The notes beneath the pieces are model-generated. The model had not been told where the DNA came from. It searched no databases and saw nothing but the letters and a program-made list of their open reading frames with translations. From a virus: DNA of 35,452 nucleotides. Shown one piece after another: positions 23,589-31,096 of this stretch. The DNA lies in the IMG/VR virus record IMGVR_UViG_3300032931_000523, positions 1 to 35,452 of that record; one strand, 5' to 3'. Within the stretch, counting starts at the first letter, position 1. Each line of letters opens with the position of its first letter. Made by a program: the position numbers and the translations under genes.

Positions 23589-23906
23589 ATGGCCTTTATC
23601 GACGGCGACGATCCAATCAACGGGTCTCTTTTTAGCTTCCAGGAATGGGAAAGGATGAAAAATAATTGGCGAGGCGTGGCAGCCCCGGCCAACATCCAGC
23701 CCGGCATGCCGTTTTCCAGTAACGTGGCTGACCGGCTCTATCACATGGGTACGGCAGCCCTGGAGGAGGTCGTCCAGCTTACGCGGAGCAGGCTGGCTGC
23801 GCTTTTCCAAATGGCGACGCTTGAGATAAAACAGATCAACGCGGTCTGCCTGGCCGACAACGTGGTCTGCATAAATAATTCGGTCGTCTTTCTGGCGACC
23901 TATTAA
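23589..23906 (+). CDS. Hypothetical tail-region protein
   Basis: The 105-residue protein starts at ATG 23589 behind TAGGAGA. It contains a Met/Trp-rich start (FSFQEWERMKNNWRGVA), a GMPFSSNVADRLYHMG segment and a long helix (LEEVVQLTRSRLAALFQMA). It has two late Cys residues but no recognised family. Its place after the hub suggests a tail-tip or fibre-attachment accessory. Confidence 0.6.
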   Translation: MAFIDGDDPINGSLFSFQEWERMKNNWRGVAAPANIQPGMPFSSNVADRLYHMGTAALEEVVQLTRSRLAALFQMATLEIKQINAVCLADNVVCINNSVVFLATY

Positions 23907-23918
23907 GGGAGGAGTTCC

Positions 23919-24308
23919 ATGCCTGATTTGAGAGAAAACGCGGTCACGCTTTTGGCTCGGGTTGCGGGGATCAACGCGAAGACCGTCGCCGCGACGCCGC
24001 TGATTACCGTACCCGTCGGGAAGGTGATGGTGGTTACGGAGATCGTAATTCGGGTGACCGCCTGGGTCGCCGGCGCCGGCGCAGCGGCTACGGTCGGCTT
24101 CGGCCAATCCGCCGCCCCTGCCGACTATTTGGCTGCTGCGGCCCAGGTTATAGCCACCGGGGTTACGAACGTCTGGACGAACAAGGCTGCCGTAAAGACG
24201 ATGCTCATCGGCTACGTAGCCGGGCTAAGTTTCGTAGCCAACATTACGGTCGGATCCACGGCCACAACGGAGACCTGGGAGATTTCGGTTTTCGGGTTCC
24301 TGGTTTAA
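23919..24308 (+). CDS. Hypothetical beta-rich virion protein, last gene of the rightward unit
   Basis: The 129-residue protein has an AAGGGAGGAG ribosome site and a low-complexity Ala/Val/Thr/Gly-rich beta composition with regular strands (ITVPVGKVMVVTEIVIRVTA; VANITVGSTATTETWEISVF). Such small jelly-roll-like proteins often occur near tail fibres or as head or tail decorations. I recognise no family. It ends 20 bases before the stop of the convergent primase-polymerase gene. Confidence 0.6.
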   Translation: MPDLRENAVTLLARVAGINAKTVAATPLITVPVGKVMVVTEIVIRVTAWVAGAGAAATVGFGQSAAPADYLAAAAQVIATGVTNVWTNKAAVKTMLIGYVAGLSFVANITVGSTATTETWEISVFGFLV

Positions 24309-24328
24309 CGGGGGAAAGGTCACCCGGG

Positions 24329-26005
24329 CTATTTAGGCGGCAGTATGTAATGTCCGTCCTCGTCCCTGCTTAAGCCCATTTTCTTTATTACCCTGTGTAC
24401 CGCCGCCAGGCTGCACCCGGCTCCCTCCGCAATCGCCCTCATGGACTTGGGGGTGCCGCTCATGATCGCCTCCTCTATACGGTCGGCAACGGAGGCACAG
24501 CTCTCGTCGACGTCCACCCCAAAGCTCCAGTCGGTTATGTTAAATTTTAGGCGAATTCGTTTTGGGTTTTCGCAGCTCTTAAAATGCCTTATGACGATGT
24601 TCCCCCTCTCGTCCCCCTCGGGAAGACGCCAGCCCCATTCCAGCCATGCGTTGAGAAATTGCGAACCCCATATGCTTGAGCGGTCCTCGGAGGAACTTCC
24701 GGCTACGGTCGTATGATGAGCGATGGCAAAGCTGGAATGGTACTCATCGCGTAGCCTCTTTAGGGACAACATGGCCTGTGCGCCGAGGGCCATGTATTCC
24801 TTGGCCGAGATGGCCGAATACAGCGGGTCGATTACGACCAGCCTGGGGCGGATCTCCGCGATCTTTGCCCTGAACCTAGCCAGGCAGCCCGTGTCCTCCA
24901 GGTTGAGTTCTCGGTCTTCGTGCCAGTAGATGGGTACTGCGTCTAGCTCCTGTACAAATCCACAATCCAATTCATGGGTTCCGTCCTCTTCCCCCGGCGC
25001 CGACGCGTTGAACATTCGTGCCAGCCGGCTTTGCAACATCCACCACGGGTCCTCCTGCTGAACAAAGAGCACCGACCCCCGGCCCGTTACCGGATAGCGT
25101 CCCAGGAACGGTTTTCCCGTGCTTACGGCGAAGGCCAGGGCGACCAGAAGCCAAGTCTTGTAAGACCCGGGCGGCGCTACGATCAGCCCGCAGGAGGCTT
25201 CTGGTAGCCATTCGGCTATGGTCCATCGTGAGTCGTCCTCGCCGTACCGGCGAAGCATTTCCCTGGTTGTAGTAGTCTTGAACTCCTTTTGTTCCGTCCT
25301 TCCCGGCTTCCCCGCCTCACGCTCGGCTATGGAGCGGACTATCTTCTCTACCTGGGCGTCAGCCAGGGGCGGCTTACAGTGTGCCCGGTTTACGGCCAGC
25401 ATGACGGACAGACACTCCGCGGCCGGCATCCCGACCTGTAGCAGGCGCCCGGTACGGCGCGTTAGTTCCTGATCCCTCGCCCCCTCGCCTATATCCGTGG
25501 CCCATTCCCTGCCCTCCAGCCGCCGGCCCGTCCCGGAGGACCGTACCAGGGCCAGGAGCCCAAGGGAGGGCAAGGAGGGTACTACGCCGGGGTTCTCCCA
25601 GGTGTATTGCCCGTACTCCCCCCGACTCGGGGGGGCCACGACCATCCCGCCGTCACTCCGAACGTCTACGTTCTTAACTACCCCAACGCAATTCGGCACC
25701 CCTGGAACATACTCAAAATACAAATGGAAGCCGCCACGTTGCGTCCTGGCCGTCAGCGTAGGCGGAATAGTGCCGAGGGCTCTAAGTCCCTCTTCAGAGT
25801 CAACGTCTATAACGATAATGTTGGAGACTCGGCCAGTGGCGATGCCAATACCGGCCTTAGGCCATTGAGTCCACCATGCCCTTATTTCCTCCTCTGTGGC
25901 TCTATGTTGTTGGTATTCGGTCCAGGACGAAAGTAGTGGTCTCTTATTCATTACAGGCAAGACTGACCACCCGCGCCGTGCGTACTTGAGGGCGTGTTCT
26001 AACAC
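24329..26005 (-). CDS. Primase-polymerase fused to RepA-type AAA ATPase
   Basis: The GTG at 26005 (GGAGG 5 bases upstream, overlapping the HNH gene stop) starts 558 residues at LEHALKYARRGWSVLPV, the usual Prim-Pol start; the longer ATG at 26092 overlaps HNH coding. The Prim-Pol core has VIDVD (Asp67, Asp69) and GGFHLYF (His94). A RepA/AAA_25-like ATPase follows: GLIVAPPGSYKT (Walker A, about 273-284), RLVVIDPLYS (Walker B, Asp393). The C-terminal MRAIAEGAGCSLAAVHRVIK is a helix-turn-helix. It likely primes and unwinds at the phage origin. It is the last gene of the leftward unit. Cyanophage S-2L, a base-Z phage, also uses a Prim-Pol. Confidence 0.85.
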   Translation of the reverse strand: MLEHALKYARRGWSVLPVMNKRPLLSSWTEYQQHRATEEEIRAWWTQWPKAGIGIATGRVSNIIVIDVDSEEGLRALGTIPPTLTARTQRGGFHLYFEYVPGVPNCVGVVKNVDVRSDGGMVVAPPSRGEYGQYTWENPGVVPSLPSLGLLALVRSSGTGRRLEGREWATDIGEGARDQELTRRTGRLLQVGMPAAECLSVMLAVNRAHCKPPLADAQVEKIVRSIAEREAGKPGRTEQKEFKTTTTREMLRRYGEDDSRWTIAEWLPEASCGLIVAPPGSYKTWLLVALAFAVSTGKPFLGRYPVTGRGSVLFVQQEDPWWMLQSRLARMFNASAPGEEDGTHELDCGFVQELDAVPIYWHEDRELNLEDTGCLARFRAKIAEIRPRLVVIDPLYSAISAKEYMALGAQAMLSLKRLRDEYHSSFAIAHHTTVAGSSSEDRSSIWGSQFLNAWLEWGWRLPEGDERGNIVIRHFKSCENPKRIRLKFNITDWSFGVDVDESCASVADRIEEAIMSGTPKSMRAIAEGAGCSLAAVHRVIKKMGLSRDEDGHYILPPK

Positions 26006-26385
26006 CCGCTCCTCCGTAGGTAATCGATGGCCGCTTCTAAGAGAGCAGGTGAGTCTTGAAAACACCCTAGCCCTTTGTTGCATCCGTGGCACAGGAGCCC
26101 GCGGATTTTACCAGTGGCATGATTGTGGTCTACAGCTAGCCGATATCCACCGATATTCGGCCTCCTACAGATAACGCAGACATTTCCCTGTTGGGCCGAA
26201 AGGGTAAGGATCTCCTGAGTAGTCAATCCGTATTTTTGCCTGTCCCGACGCTCCGCCCTACCGCGCGGGTTGGCTCTGTGGCGAGTTTTAGAGCGTAATC
26301 GTTCTTTCTCTAGGTGATCTCTATAGTGGGCTCTATGCCGGGCGTTCACCTTTTCTCGAACTTTTTCCGGGTCTTTATACGGCAT
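25999..26385 (-). CDS. Endonuclease VII-like HNH protein
   Basis: The 128-residue protein has a basic helical N-terminus (residues 8-50), then the zinc cysteines Cys70/Cys73 (NVCVICRR), the LAVDHNHATGKIRGLLCHGC core with Asp86-His87-Asn88-His89, and Cys99/Cys102, then NKGLGCFQDSP. This is the recombination endonuclease VII (T4 gp49-like) family, which resolves branched DNA before packaging. AAGGG precedes the ATG. Its stop overlaps the primase-polymerase GTG start. A free homing HNH endonuclease is the less likely alternative. Confidence 0.85.
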   Translation of the reverse strand: MPYKDPEKVREKVNARHRAHYRDHLEKERLRSKTRHRANPRGRAERRDRQKYGLTTQEILTLSAQQGNVCVICRRPNIGGYRLAVDHNHATGKIRGLLCHGCNKGLGCFQDSPALLEAAIDYLRRSGC

Positions 26386-26415
26386 GTTTTCCCTTAGGAT
26401 GGAAAATCCCCGCCG

Positions 26416-27498
26416 CTAATCACGCCATATGTTATCGTGCTCGCCAGGTCCCGTTCTTATCAGGATTACGGGTACGTCGACCGTCTTCTCGATCTGACCG
26501 ATCAGCGCCCGGGTGTCCGGGTGCAGATCGTTCCACTGAGTGACCCGGTAGTTGCCCCTACGGTGATAGTCCGCAAAGGTTACCGCCAGGGAGTCGTAAT
26601 CGTTCAGCAGATGGGACTTGTACAATTCCTCCAGCGAAAAATCAAATAGTCGCTCCTCCTCCGCCTTCTCCGGCCGGAGGCTAGCGTTCCAACGGGTAGA
26701 ATCCCCCTGTAGCCGTCTGTGGTGGGGAAGCCGCAACGATGTTCGGGCCTCTACCTCGTCGAACGACACCTCCCTGCCAGCCGACGGCCCGCTCGGGCCG
26801 GGGACGCGCATCAGTACCAGGCGAAATACGCCCACCACCCGGCGGATTCTTCTGTAACTAAACCCAAACTCGCCCGCGATGGCCGGTACCGTTACGTCCT
26901 TTGCCGTACAGTACGGGTAATAACCGTGATTCAGGGACAGCAACGCTCCTTGGCTTCCCTCTACCAGGGCGGGGCCGCTAACTTCCGCTATAAACTCCGG
27001 TACGGAGCGCAGGTTCCTGCCCAGGGCCTGTCGCAGCATTTCACAGTCGCCGACCAACTTTGTATCGGGGCGACGACGTACTTTCTCGGCTATGGCCGCC
27101 CCGACGCCCCATCCCGTCGTCCCCCTCGCATTCCCAACCTCCAGGTTCTCAACAGCGTGCTCCGGCCTTAGCCACATGGCGTGGGGGTCAACGATAATGC
27201 GGGCCAAGGGGAGCCCCAGATGGGTCGCCTCGCGGATAAGGTGTTCCGGTATGAAACAATGCCCGGCCCCCAGTACGGCCGTAATGTCGGGCCGGTAGCA
27301 GGAGGCTGACGGCAGTACGCGGGCGCAAAAATCACAAGCTTGGTGAATAAACCGGTGTTCCGCATTCTGTGCGCCCACTCGCCCGGTCCATCGATACGGT
27401 TCTTTTTCCGCCGTGGCCCGGTCGGCCAGAAGCTTGGCTACCATTCCCTTGCCCTCGTCTCCAAATTGTCCTCCTACAAGAATGTCGATGTTTTTCAC
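26416..27498 (-). CDS. purZ: PurZ-like short adenylosuccinate synthetase
   Basis: The 360-residue protein uses a GTG start (AAAGGAG 5 bases upstream) overlapping the previous stop. It has the adenylosuccinate-synthetase signature VGGQFGDEGKGMVAKLL (residues 8-24), NAEH (His48), GTTGWGVGAA (127-135) and VEGSQGALLSLNHGYYPYCT (179-198). It is far shorter than cellular PurA (about 430). The GTP-specifying KLD motif of PurA is absent, with TFAD (307-310) and YHRRGN in its place. Both fit PurZ, which makes N6-succino-2-aminodeoxyadenylate from dGMP for base Z. Asp14, equivalent to the catalytic Asp13 of E. coli PurA, is kept, so substrate choice (IMP or dGMP) is not settled by sequence. Confidence 0.78.
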   Translation of the reverse strand: MKNIDILVGGQFGDEGKGMVAKLLADRATAEKEPYRWTGRVGAQNAEHRFIHQACDFCARVLPSASCYRPDITAVLGAGHCFIPEHLIREATHLGLPLARIIVDPHAMWLRPEHAVENLEVGNARGTTGWGVGAAIAEKVRRRPDTKLVGDCEMLRQALGRNLRSVPEFIAEVSGPALVEGSQGALLSLNHGYYPYCTAKDVTVPAIAGEFGFSYRRIRRVVGVFRLVLMRVPGPSGPSAGREVSFDEVEARTSLRLPHHRRLQGDSTRWNASLRPEKAEEERLFDFSLEELYKSHLLNDYDSLAVTFADYHRRGNYRVTQWNDLHPDTRALIGQIEKTVDVPVILIRTGPGEHDNIWRD

Positions 27499-27689
27499 TT
27501 AGTCTCCTTTGTTAAAATTCCGTTGCCGTCCGGCTTGTCCAGTCCGTCCAGCCTGTCTAGTATGGCGAGATAATCGGTAAAGGCTTCGACGCGGAGTGCG
27601 TCCCTGTCGGAGAAGAACCCGTGCTCGTGCTGCCATTCTGCCTTCTTTAATTCAGCCTCCGTCCACTTCCGTAATTCTTTTGTGTCCAT
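27495..27689 (-). CDS. Small hypothetical protein between purZ and the DNA polymerase
   Basis: The 64-residue protein has a GGGAG ribosome site 7 bases upstream and a GTGA overlap into purZ. It is helical and acidic, with KELRKWTEAELKKAEWQHEH, SDRDALRVEAFTDYLAIL and a polar end. It has no MazG or HD motifs, so it is not an obvious MazZ or DatZ. Its tight position within the polymerase-purZ block makes it a candidate accessory of the same pathway. Confidence 0.6.
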   Translation of the reverse strand: MDTKELRKWTEAELKKAEWQHEHGFFSDRDALRVEAFTDYLAILDRLDGLDKPDGNGILTKETK

Positions 27690-27703
27690 GTCGTTTCTCC
27701 CAA

Positions 27704-29503
27704 TTAAAGTTGTAACGTCAACTGACGGGCCTTGCCGGGCGCCCCGCCGCCGAGGTCCGGGGTAGTCGGCTTCCCGTCCTTATCAAACGTAATGGGCTTC
27801 ATAACGTCCCTCCCCCATGACCGGCCCATCTTCCCCTCGGCCACTATGGGCACGTCAAACTCAAAATCTTCCATGGCCTGTTTGATCGTTGCGGCCCACT
27901 CGGCCTCCTCGCCCTCGGGAATCTCGAACAGTACTTCGTCGTGGACCTGCAATATTTGATGTGCTGCGGTACCGCTCAGGAGTCCGTACAACCTCGTCAG
28001 CGCCACCCTCATCATCTCGGCCACGCCGCCCTGGATGAGGTTGGACATGGCCTTGTGCGTCTCGTCCTCTTCTCGGTAATGGCGTAGGCGCCCGGTCCAT
28101 ATGGGTATTCTGCGATCCCGGTCGGCGATGCGCTGGGCCGTGCCGTAAAGCTGGCGGACCTTGGGCATTAATTGATGGTGGCGATTGAGGTATTCTCTGG
28201 CCCTGGCTACGGGGATGCCAAGCTCCTCAGACAGGGTTGCGGCCCCTACTCCGTAGACTGACCCGAAGTTGATGCGCTTTGCTGAGTCCCTTGGGATGTT
28301 TAGCTTAACGGCGGTCTCGCCGTGGATATCCTTGCCCTGCCTGAAGGCGTCCAGCAGGAATTCATCCTTTGCGTAATGTGCCAGGAGCCGTAACTCCGCT
28401 TGATTCCAGTCCCAACTCATGAGCGCATAACCGGGGGGCGCTATCACCAGGTCACGGATCTTGTGGACGTCGCTCCCCTTCGGCAGGGCCTGTAAGTTCG
28501 GTTCACTACAGGATAGCCGGCCCGAGATGGTACCGATCAGGTTTAGGTTCGGATGAACACGATGGTTACCGTCCATCGAATCCAGGAATCCGCGGTAAAA
28601 GGTACCGGCTGCCTTCCCCCAGGACCGGCTCTTTACCAACAGCGGGGCGACAGGGTGCTTGCACGCGGCCATAGCCTTTTTGTCGGTAGCTTGCTGTCCT
28701 AATATTTTACGCAATTGCGGTACGGAGTCCGGGTTGAAGTCGTATCCTACAACGGCCCTCATTTGCCCGTAGATTTCGGCTCGATGCTTGTTCGCTTCGG
28801 CCAGGTTCTTCTCGCAGCCTACCGGGTCGATCAATACGCCCCGTCGTTCCATGGCTATAATCGCCATCAGATACTCATTGGCCTCGGGCCACAGGCGGGA
28901 GATGCCCTGCTCTTCAAGGTTCTTGGTGTACAGTTCGGCCAGCCGCCAGGCCAGGCGGACGTCCTGCTCGGCGTACGGGGCTACCTCCTCGGGCGTTAGG
29001 TACTGCATGCCGCTCTTGTCGAGGCCCCGGCTCTTTAGCTTCTGCAGCAGACTCTTCTCGGCCTGGGATGCGTCCGAGCCTAGGTATTTGTCCCCAAGAC
29101 GTTTTAGGGCAAAGCTCATTTCGTTCTCGTTGGCCAGATGGGCTGCCAGCATTATGTCTACCAACCGGTTGTAGACGACTAAGTGCTCGGCCTCGGTAAA
29201 ATGGACATCGAACTTTAGGTTGAACCCGACTAGGGTCCGGCCCGGGTCGGCCAAGAACGGCGCTAGACGGTACAGGGCTGAGATCGGTAAGTTGTGACCG
29301 GCCCGATGCCTGAACGGTATGTAGAACGACTCGCCGGCGGCGCCCTCACTGGTCTCGTCCGGCATGAGCAGGGCTATGCCTACAAGTCTGTCTTGCTTGA
29401 ACGGGTCGAGGCCGGTAGTCTCTAGGTCGTAGACGGTAACATCCGGACCGGCTCGTAATTTGTTGAGCAGCTTCCCGTATTCGGCTTCGGTCGAAACTAA
29501 CAT
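27704..29503 (-). CDS. Family A DNA polymerase with 3'-5' exonuclease (DpoZ candidate)
   Basis: The 599-residue protein lacks the 5'-3' nuclease of bacterial Pol I. The exonuclease part has TVYDLETTGLDP (Asp26, Glu28), GFNLKFDVHF and YAEQDVRLAW. The polymerase part has motif A ALMSWDWNQAELRLLAHY (Trp where Tyr is usual), motif B SAKRINFGSVYGVG and motif C QVHDEVLFEIPEG. It should be the replicative polymerase. In base-Z phages such as phiVC8 and SH-Ab 15497, the family A polymerase DpoZ sits beside purZ, so this is a DpoZ candidate by neighbourhood; preference for dZTP cannot be read from sequence. AAAGGAGG precedes the ATG. Confidence 0.88.
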   Translation of the reverse strand: MLVSTEAEYGKLLNKLRAGPDVTVYDLETTGLDPFKQDRLVGIALLMPDETSEGAAGESFYIPFRHRAGHNLPISALYRLAPFLADPGRTLVGFNLKFDVHFTEAEHLVVYNRLVDIMLAAHLANENEMSFALKRLGDKYLGSDASQAEKSLLQKLKSRGLDKSGMQYLTPEEVAPYAEQDVRLAWRLAELYTKNLEEQGISRLWPEANEYLMAIIAMERRGVLIDPVGCEKNLAEANKHRAEIYGQMRAVVGYDFNPDSVPQLRKILGQQATDKKAMAACKHPVAPLLVKSRSWGKAAGTFYRGFLDSMDGNHRVHPNLNLIGTISGRLSCSEPNLQALPKGSDVHKIRDLVIAPPGYALMSWDWNQAELRLLAHYAKDEFLLDAFRQGKDIHGETAVKLNIPRDSAKRINFGSVYGVGAATLSEELGIPVARAREYLNRHHQLMPKVRQLYGTAQRIADRDRRIPIWTGRLRHYREEDETHKAMSNLIQGGVAEMMRVALTRLYGLLSGTAAHQILQVHDEVLFEIPEGEEAEWAATIKQAMEDFEFDVPIVAEGKMGRSWGRDVMKPITFDKDGKPTTPDLGGGAPGKARQLTLQL

Positions 29504-29659
29504 TGAGACCTCCTTTCATGGGTGAATCGGGACCCGATGGCCGTCGTGTTGCCGGGGGTCTCGCGTAGACCCCCGTTTGGCGCGGAGGGCCTTCCCCCGG
29601 TTGGGAAGGTGCTCCTCCGCGGCCCATTACCTGTCGCCGGGTCCCGGTTCTTGCTACGG
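29504..29659 (-). ncRNA. Highly structured intergenic RNA element before the DNA polymerase gene
   Basis: In this 156-base gap, CGGGACCCG (29528-29536) pairs with CGGGTCCCG (29638-29646), a 9-base-pair outer stem. Inside lie a perfect 9-base-pair hairpin (29553-29561 with 29567-29575, 5-base loop) and a second hairpin with an 8-base-pair lower stem (29581-29588 with 29614-29621) and a 7-base-pair upper stem (29590-29596 with 29603-29609). Together these make a three-way junction. No T-run follows in the leftward direction, so it is not a standard terminator. GAGACC of the first hairpin could also pair with GGTCTC at the polymerase ribosome site. No known RNA family is recognised. Confidence 0.55.
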
Positions 29660-30238
29660 CTAGAATGGCGTCGTATCGCTCTTGGCGAACTTGATGCTAC
29701 TTTCGTCCGGCGGGTGTACCCTGAGTACCTTGTGGTTGAGTCGTCCCTCGTAGGTGTCGTGAATGACCTCAATGATGCAGGGCCGGCCTAGGATGTCCTT
29801 CTTGGTAAACCTGGCGATGGAACCCGCAGCTTTGATGCCGACAGCGTCCAGGGTCTGAGCTACCTTCCAGCGGGCTTGTGGGAGCAGGCTCGTCCAATGG
29901 CGGATCTCTATGTCTTTCGAGTTACCGGCGGTAATACGGAATTGCCATACGTATTGCGGGTTTTTGCTGCTGCTCTCGGACTTCTCGAAATCGATTACTT
30001 TCGCGTGGTGGAGCCCCGGCTCCGCCATGGGAAAACCGCTCTCGACTTCGGTAAAATCCTCCTCGAATTCCACGCCGCCGACGGCCTGCGGCAGGTTCGC
30101 GGGCTTGTTCGACTTTGTCTCGCTACCGGTGTCCGGCGGCAAGCCTACGGGCCTGTTCGACCCCGGCTTGTCCTTGACGGATGGGCCGGCCTTTTTCCCG
30201 GCCTCGCCCGAGAACGGGATTTGGGGTTGTTTTGGCAT
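29660..30238 (-). CDS. DUF669/SSB-like ssDNA-binding protein
   Basis: The 192-residue protein begins with a disordered Pro/Lys/Ser/Gly-rich region (about 60 residues), then a beta-rich core: FEEDFTEVESGFPMAEPGLHHAKV, YVWQFRITAGNSKDIEIRHW, ILGRPCIIEVIHDTYEGRLN. The C-terminus ends SDTTPF, like the tip of bacterial SSB proteins that recruits partners. DUF669-type proteins stand next to Sak4-like recombinases in phages, as here. It probably coats ssDNA during replication and annealing. AAAGGAG precedes the ATG. Confidence 0.66.
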   Translation of the reverse strand: MPKQPQIPFSGEAGKKAGPSVKDKPGSNRPVGLPPDTGSETKSNKPANLPQAVGGVEFEEDFTEVESGFPMAEPGLHHAKVIDFEKSESSSKNPQYVWQFRITAGNSKDIEIRHWTSLLPQARWKVAQTLDAVGIKAAGSIARFTKKDILGRPCIIEVIHDTYEGRLNHKVLRVHPPDESSIKFAKSDTTPF

Positions 30239-30247
30239 GTTGCTCCT

Positions 30248-31096
30248 TTATTTTTCCAAGATTCGGTCTATGATGACCGGTATCGACGGGTCCTCGATCA
30301 TGAGCCCCAGGCGCTGCCCCGGGCTGCGGTCCTTCGCGACCCATTTGTCGTAGGGGCGGCACAGCAAACGGCGGCTGGTCTCCTGGGTTTCGGCGTCGGT
30401 GTCAACGAACATGTAGCCGATGACGTCCATGTAGCCCATGACGGCGCTACGAAGCTTCGGGGTCAGCATGGGGTGAGAACTCTCTACCTTGTCCTTGTCC
30501 TGTGATGTAGCGTCGTGGCATGAGAAGAACACGTGCATGGGCAGATCGCGGAACTGACGAACGACGCGCCGGAGTTGCTGGGTACTGGTACCGTAATCGT
30601 CCTGCCAAATGTCGTCTAGTGATTCTCGCTTTGCCCCGGACCCGCTAGACTTACCGACTAGTTTCTTGACAATGTTTTCCAGGTTGACCATCTGTAACTC
30701 GGACAGCGAGTCGATGCCGACCGACTTATAGGGATGGTCGCCCTTGGCCAGGTACCAAAAAATGCCCTCCAAATGGTCGAATCCCTTGAGGTCCACTACG
30801 TCCGGGGCGACCTTTAGGCCGAGTACGCTGGCCCCGGCCACGCTTAGCATACCGCCCTCTATGTTGATGATCAGGATCGGCGCCGTGGATTCGTGCAGGT
30901 CGGCCGTGGCCAACAGGGACGTCTTGCCGACGCCCGGCGGCCCGTAGATGAGCATTTTCAGCTTGTAGGACTCGATGCGGGGCTTATAAATCCTGATGTC
31001 CGGCAGGCCGGTCGGCGCTGCGGCCAGCTCCTCGTCCGCCCCGACCGCCGTGCCCTCAGGCTCCGGGTTCGGTCTCGGGCTCTTTTTCGTATTCAT
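30248..31096 (-). CDS. Sak4-like RecA-fold ATPase (AAA_24), recombinase
   Basis: The 282-residue protein has a disordered start, then KMLIYGPPGVGKTSLLATA (Walker A, residues 52-59), ILIINIEGGMLSV, VGIDSLSEL (Walker B, Asp129) and DDYGTSTQQLRRVVRQFRDL. This is the phage AAA_24 / Sak4 pattern. Sak4 proteins are single-strand annealing recombinases that work with SSB, and the SSB-like gene is directly downstream. The start has GAGGAGG and lies 41 bases inside the nuclease gene. Confidence 0.82.
   Translation of the reverse strand: MNTKKSPRPNPEPEGTAVGADEELAAAPTGLPDIRIYKPRIESYKLKMLIYGPPGVGKTSLLATADLHESTAPILIINIEGGMLSVAGASVLGLKVAPDVVDLKGFDHLEGIFWYLAKGDHPYKSVGIDSLSELQMVNLENIVKKLVGKSSGSGAKRESLDDIWQDDYGTSTQQLRRVVRQFRDLPMHVFFSCHDATSQDKDKVESSHPMLTPKLRSAVMGYMDVIGYMFVDTDAETQETSRRLLCRPYDKWVAKDRSPGQRLGLMIEDPSIPVIIDRILEK

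Noticed and set aside
25999-26385. Homing HNH endonuclease
   Set aside because: The VDHNHATGKIRGLLC core with paired CxxC motifs is the endonuclease VII family, and the gene is translationally coupled inside the replication operon rather than inserted in another gene.
26416-27498. Reading this gene as an ordinary host purA carried by the phage
   Set aside because: It is about 70 residues shorter than cellular PurA, lacks the KLD guanine-specificity motif and sits beside a phage replicative polymerase; PurZ-like fits better, though substrate remains open.
29504-29659. Self-splicing intron or rho-independent terminator before the polymerase gene
   Set aside because: It is too short for a group I or II intron, interrupts no coding sequence, and lacks a T-run in the transcribed direction.
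29346-29772. Two minus-strand frames across the structured gap
   Set aside because: They overlap the polymerase and SSB-like genes in other frames, have no ribosome site, and are very rich in Arg/Pro/Ser as expected from GC-rich shadow frames.
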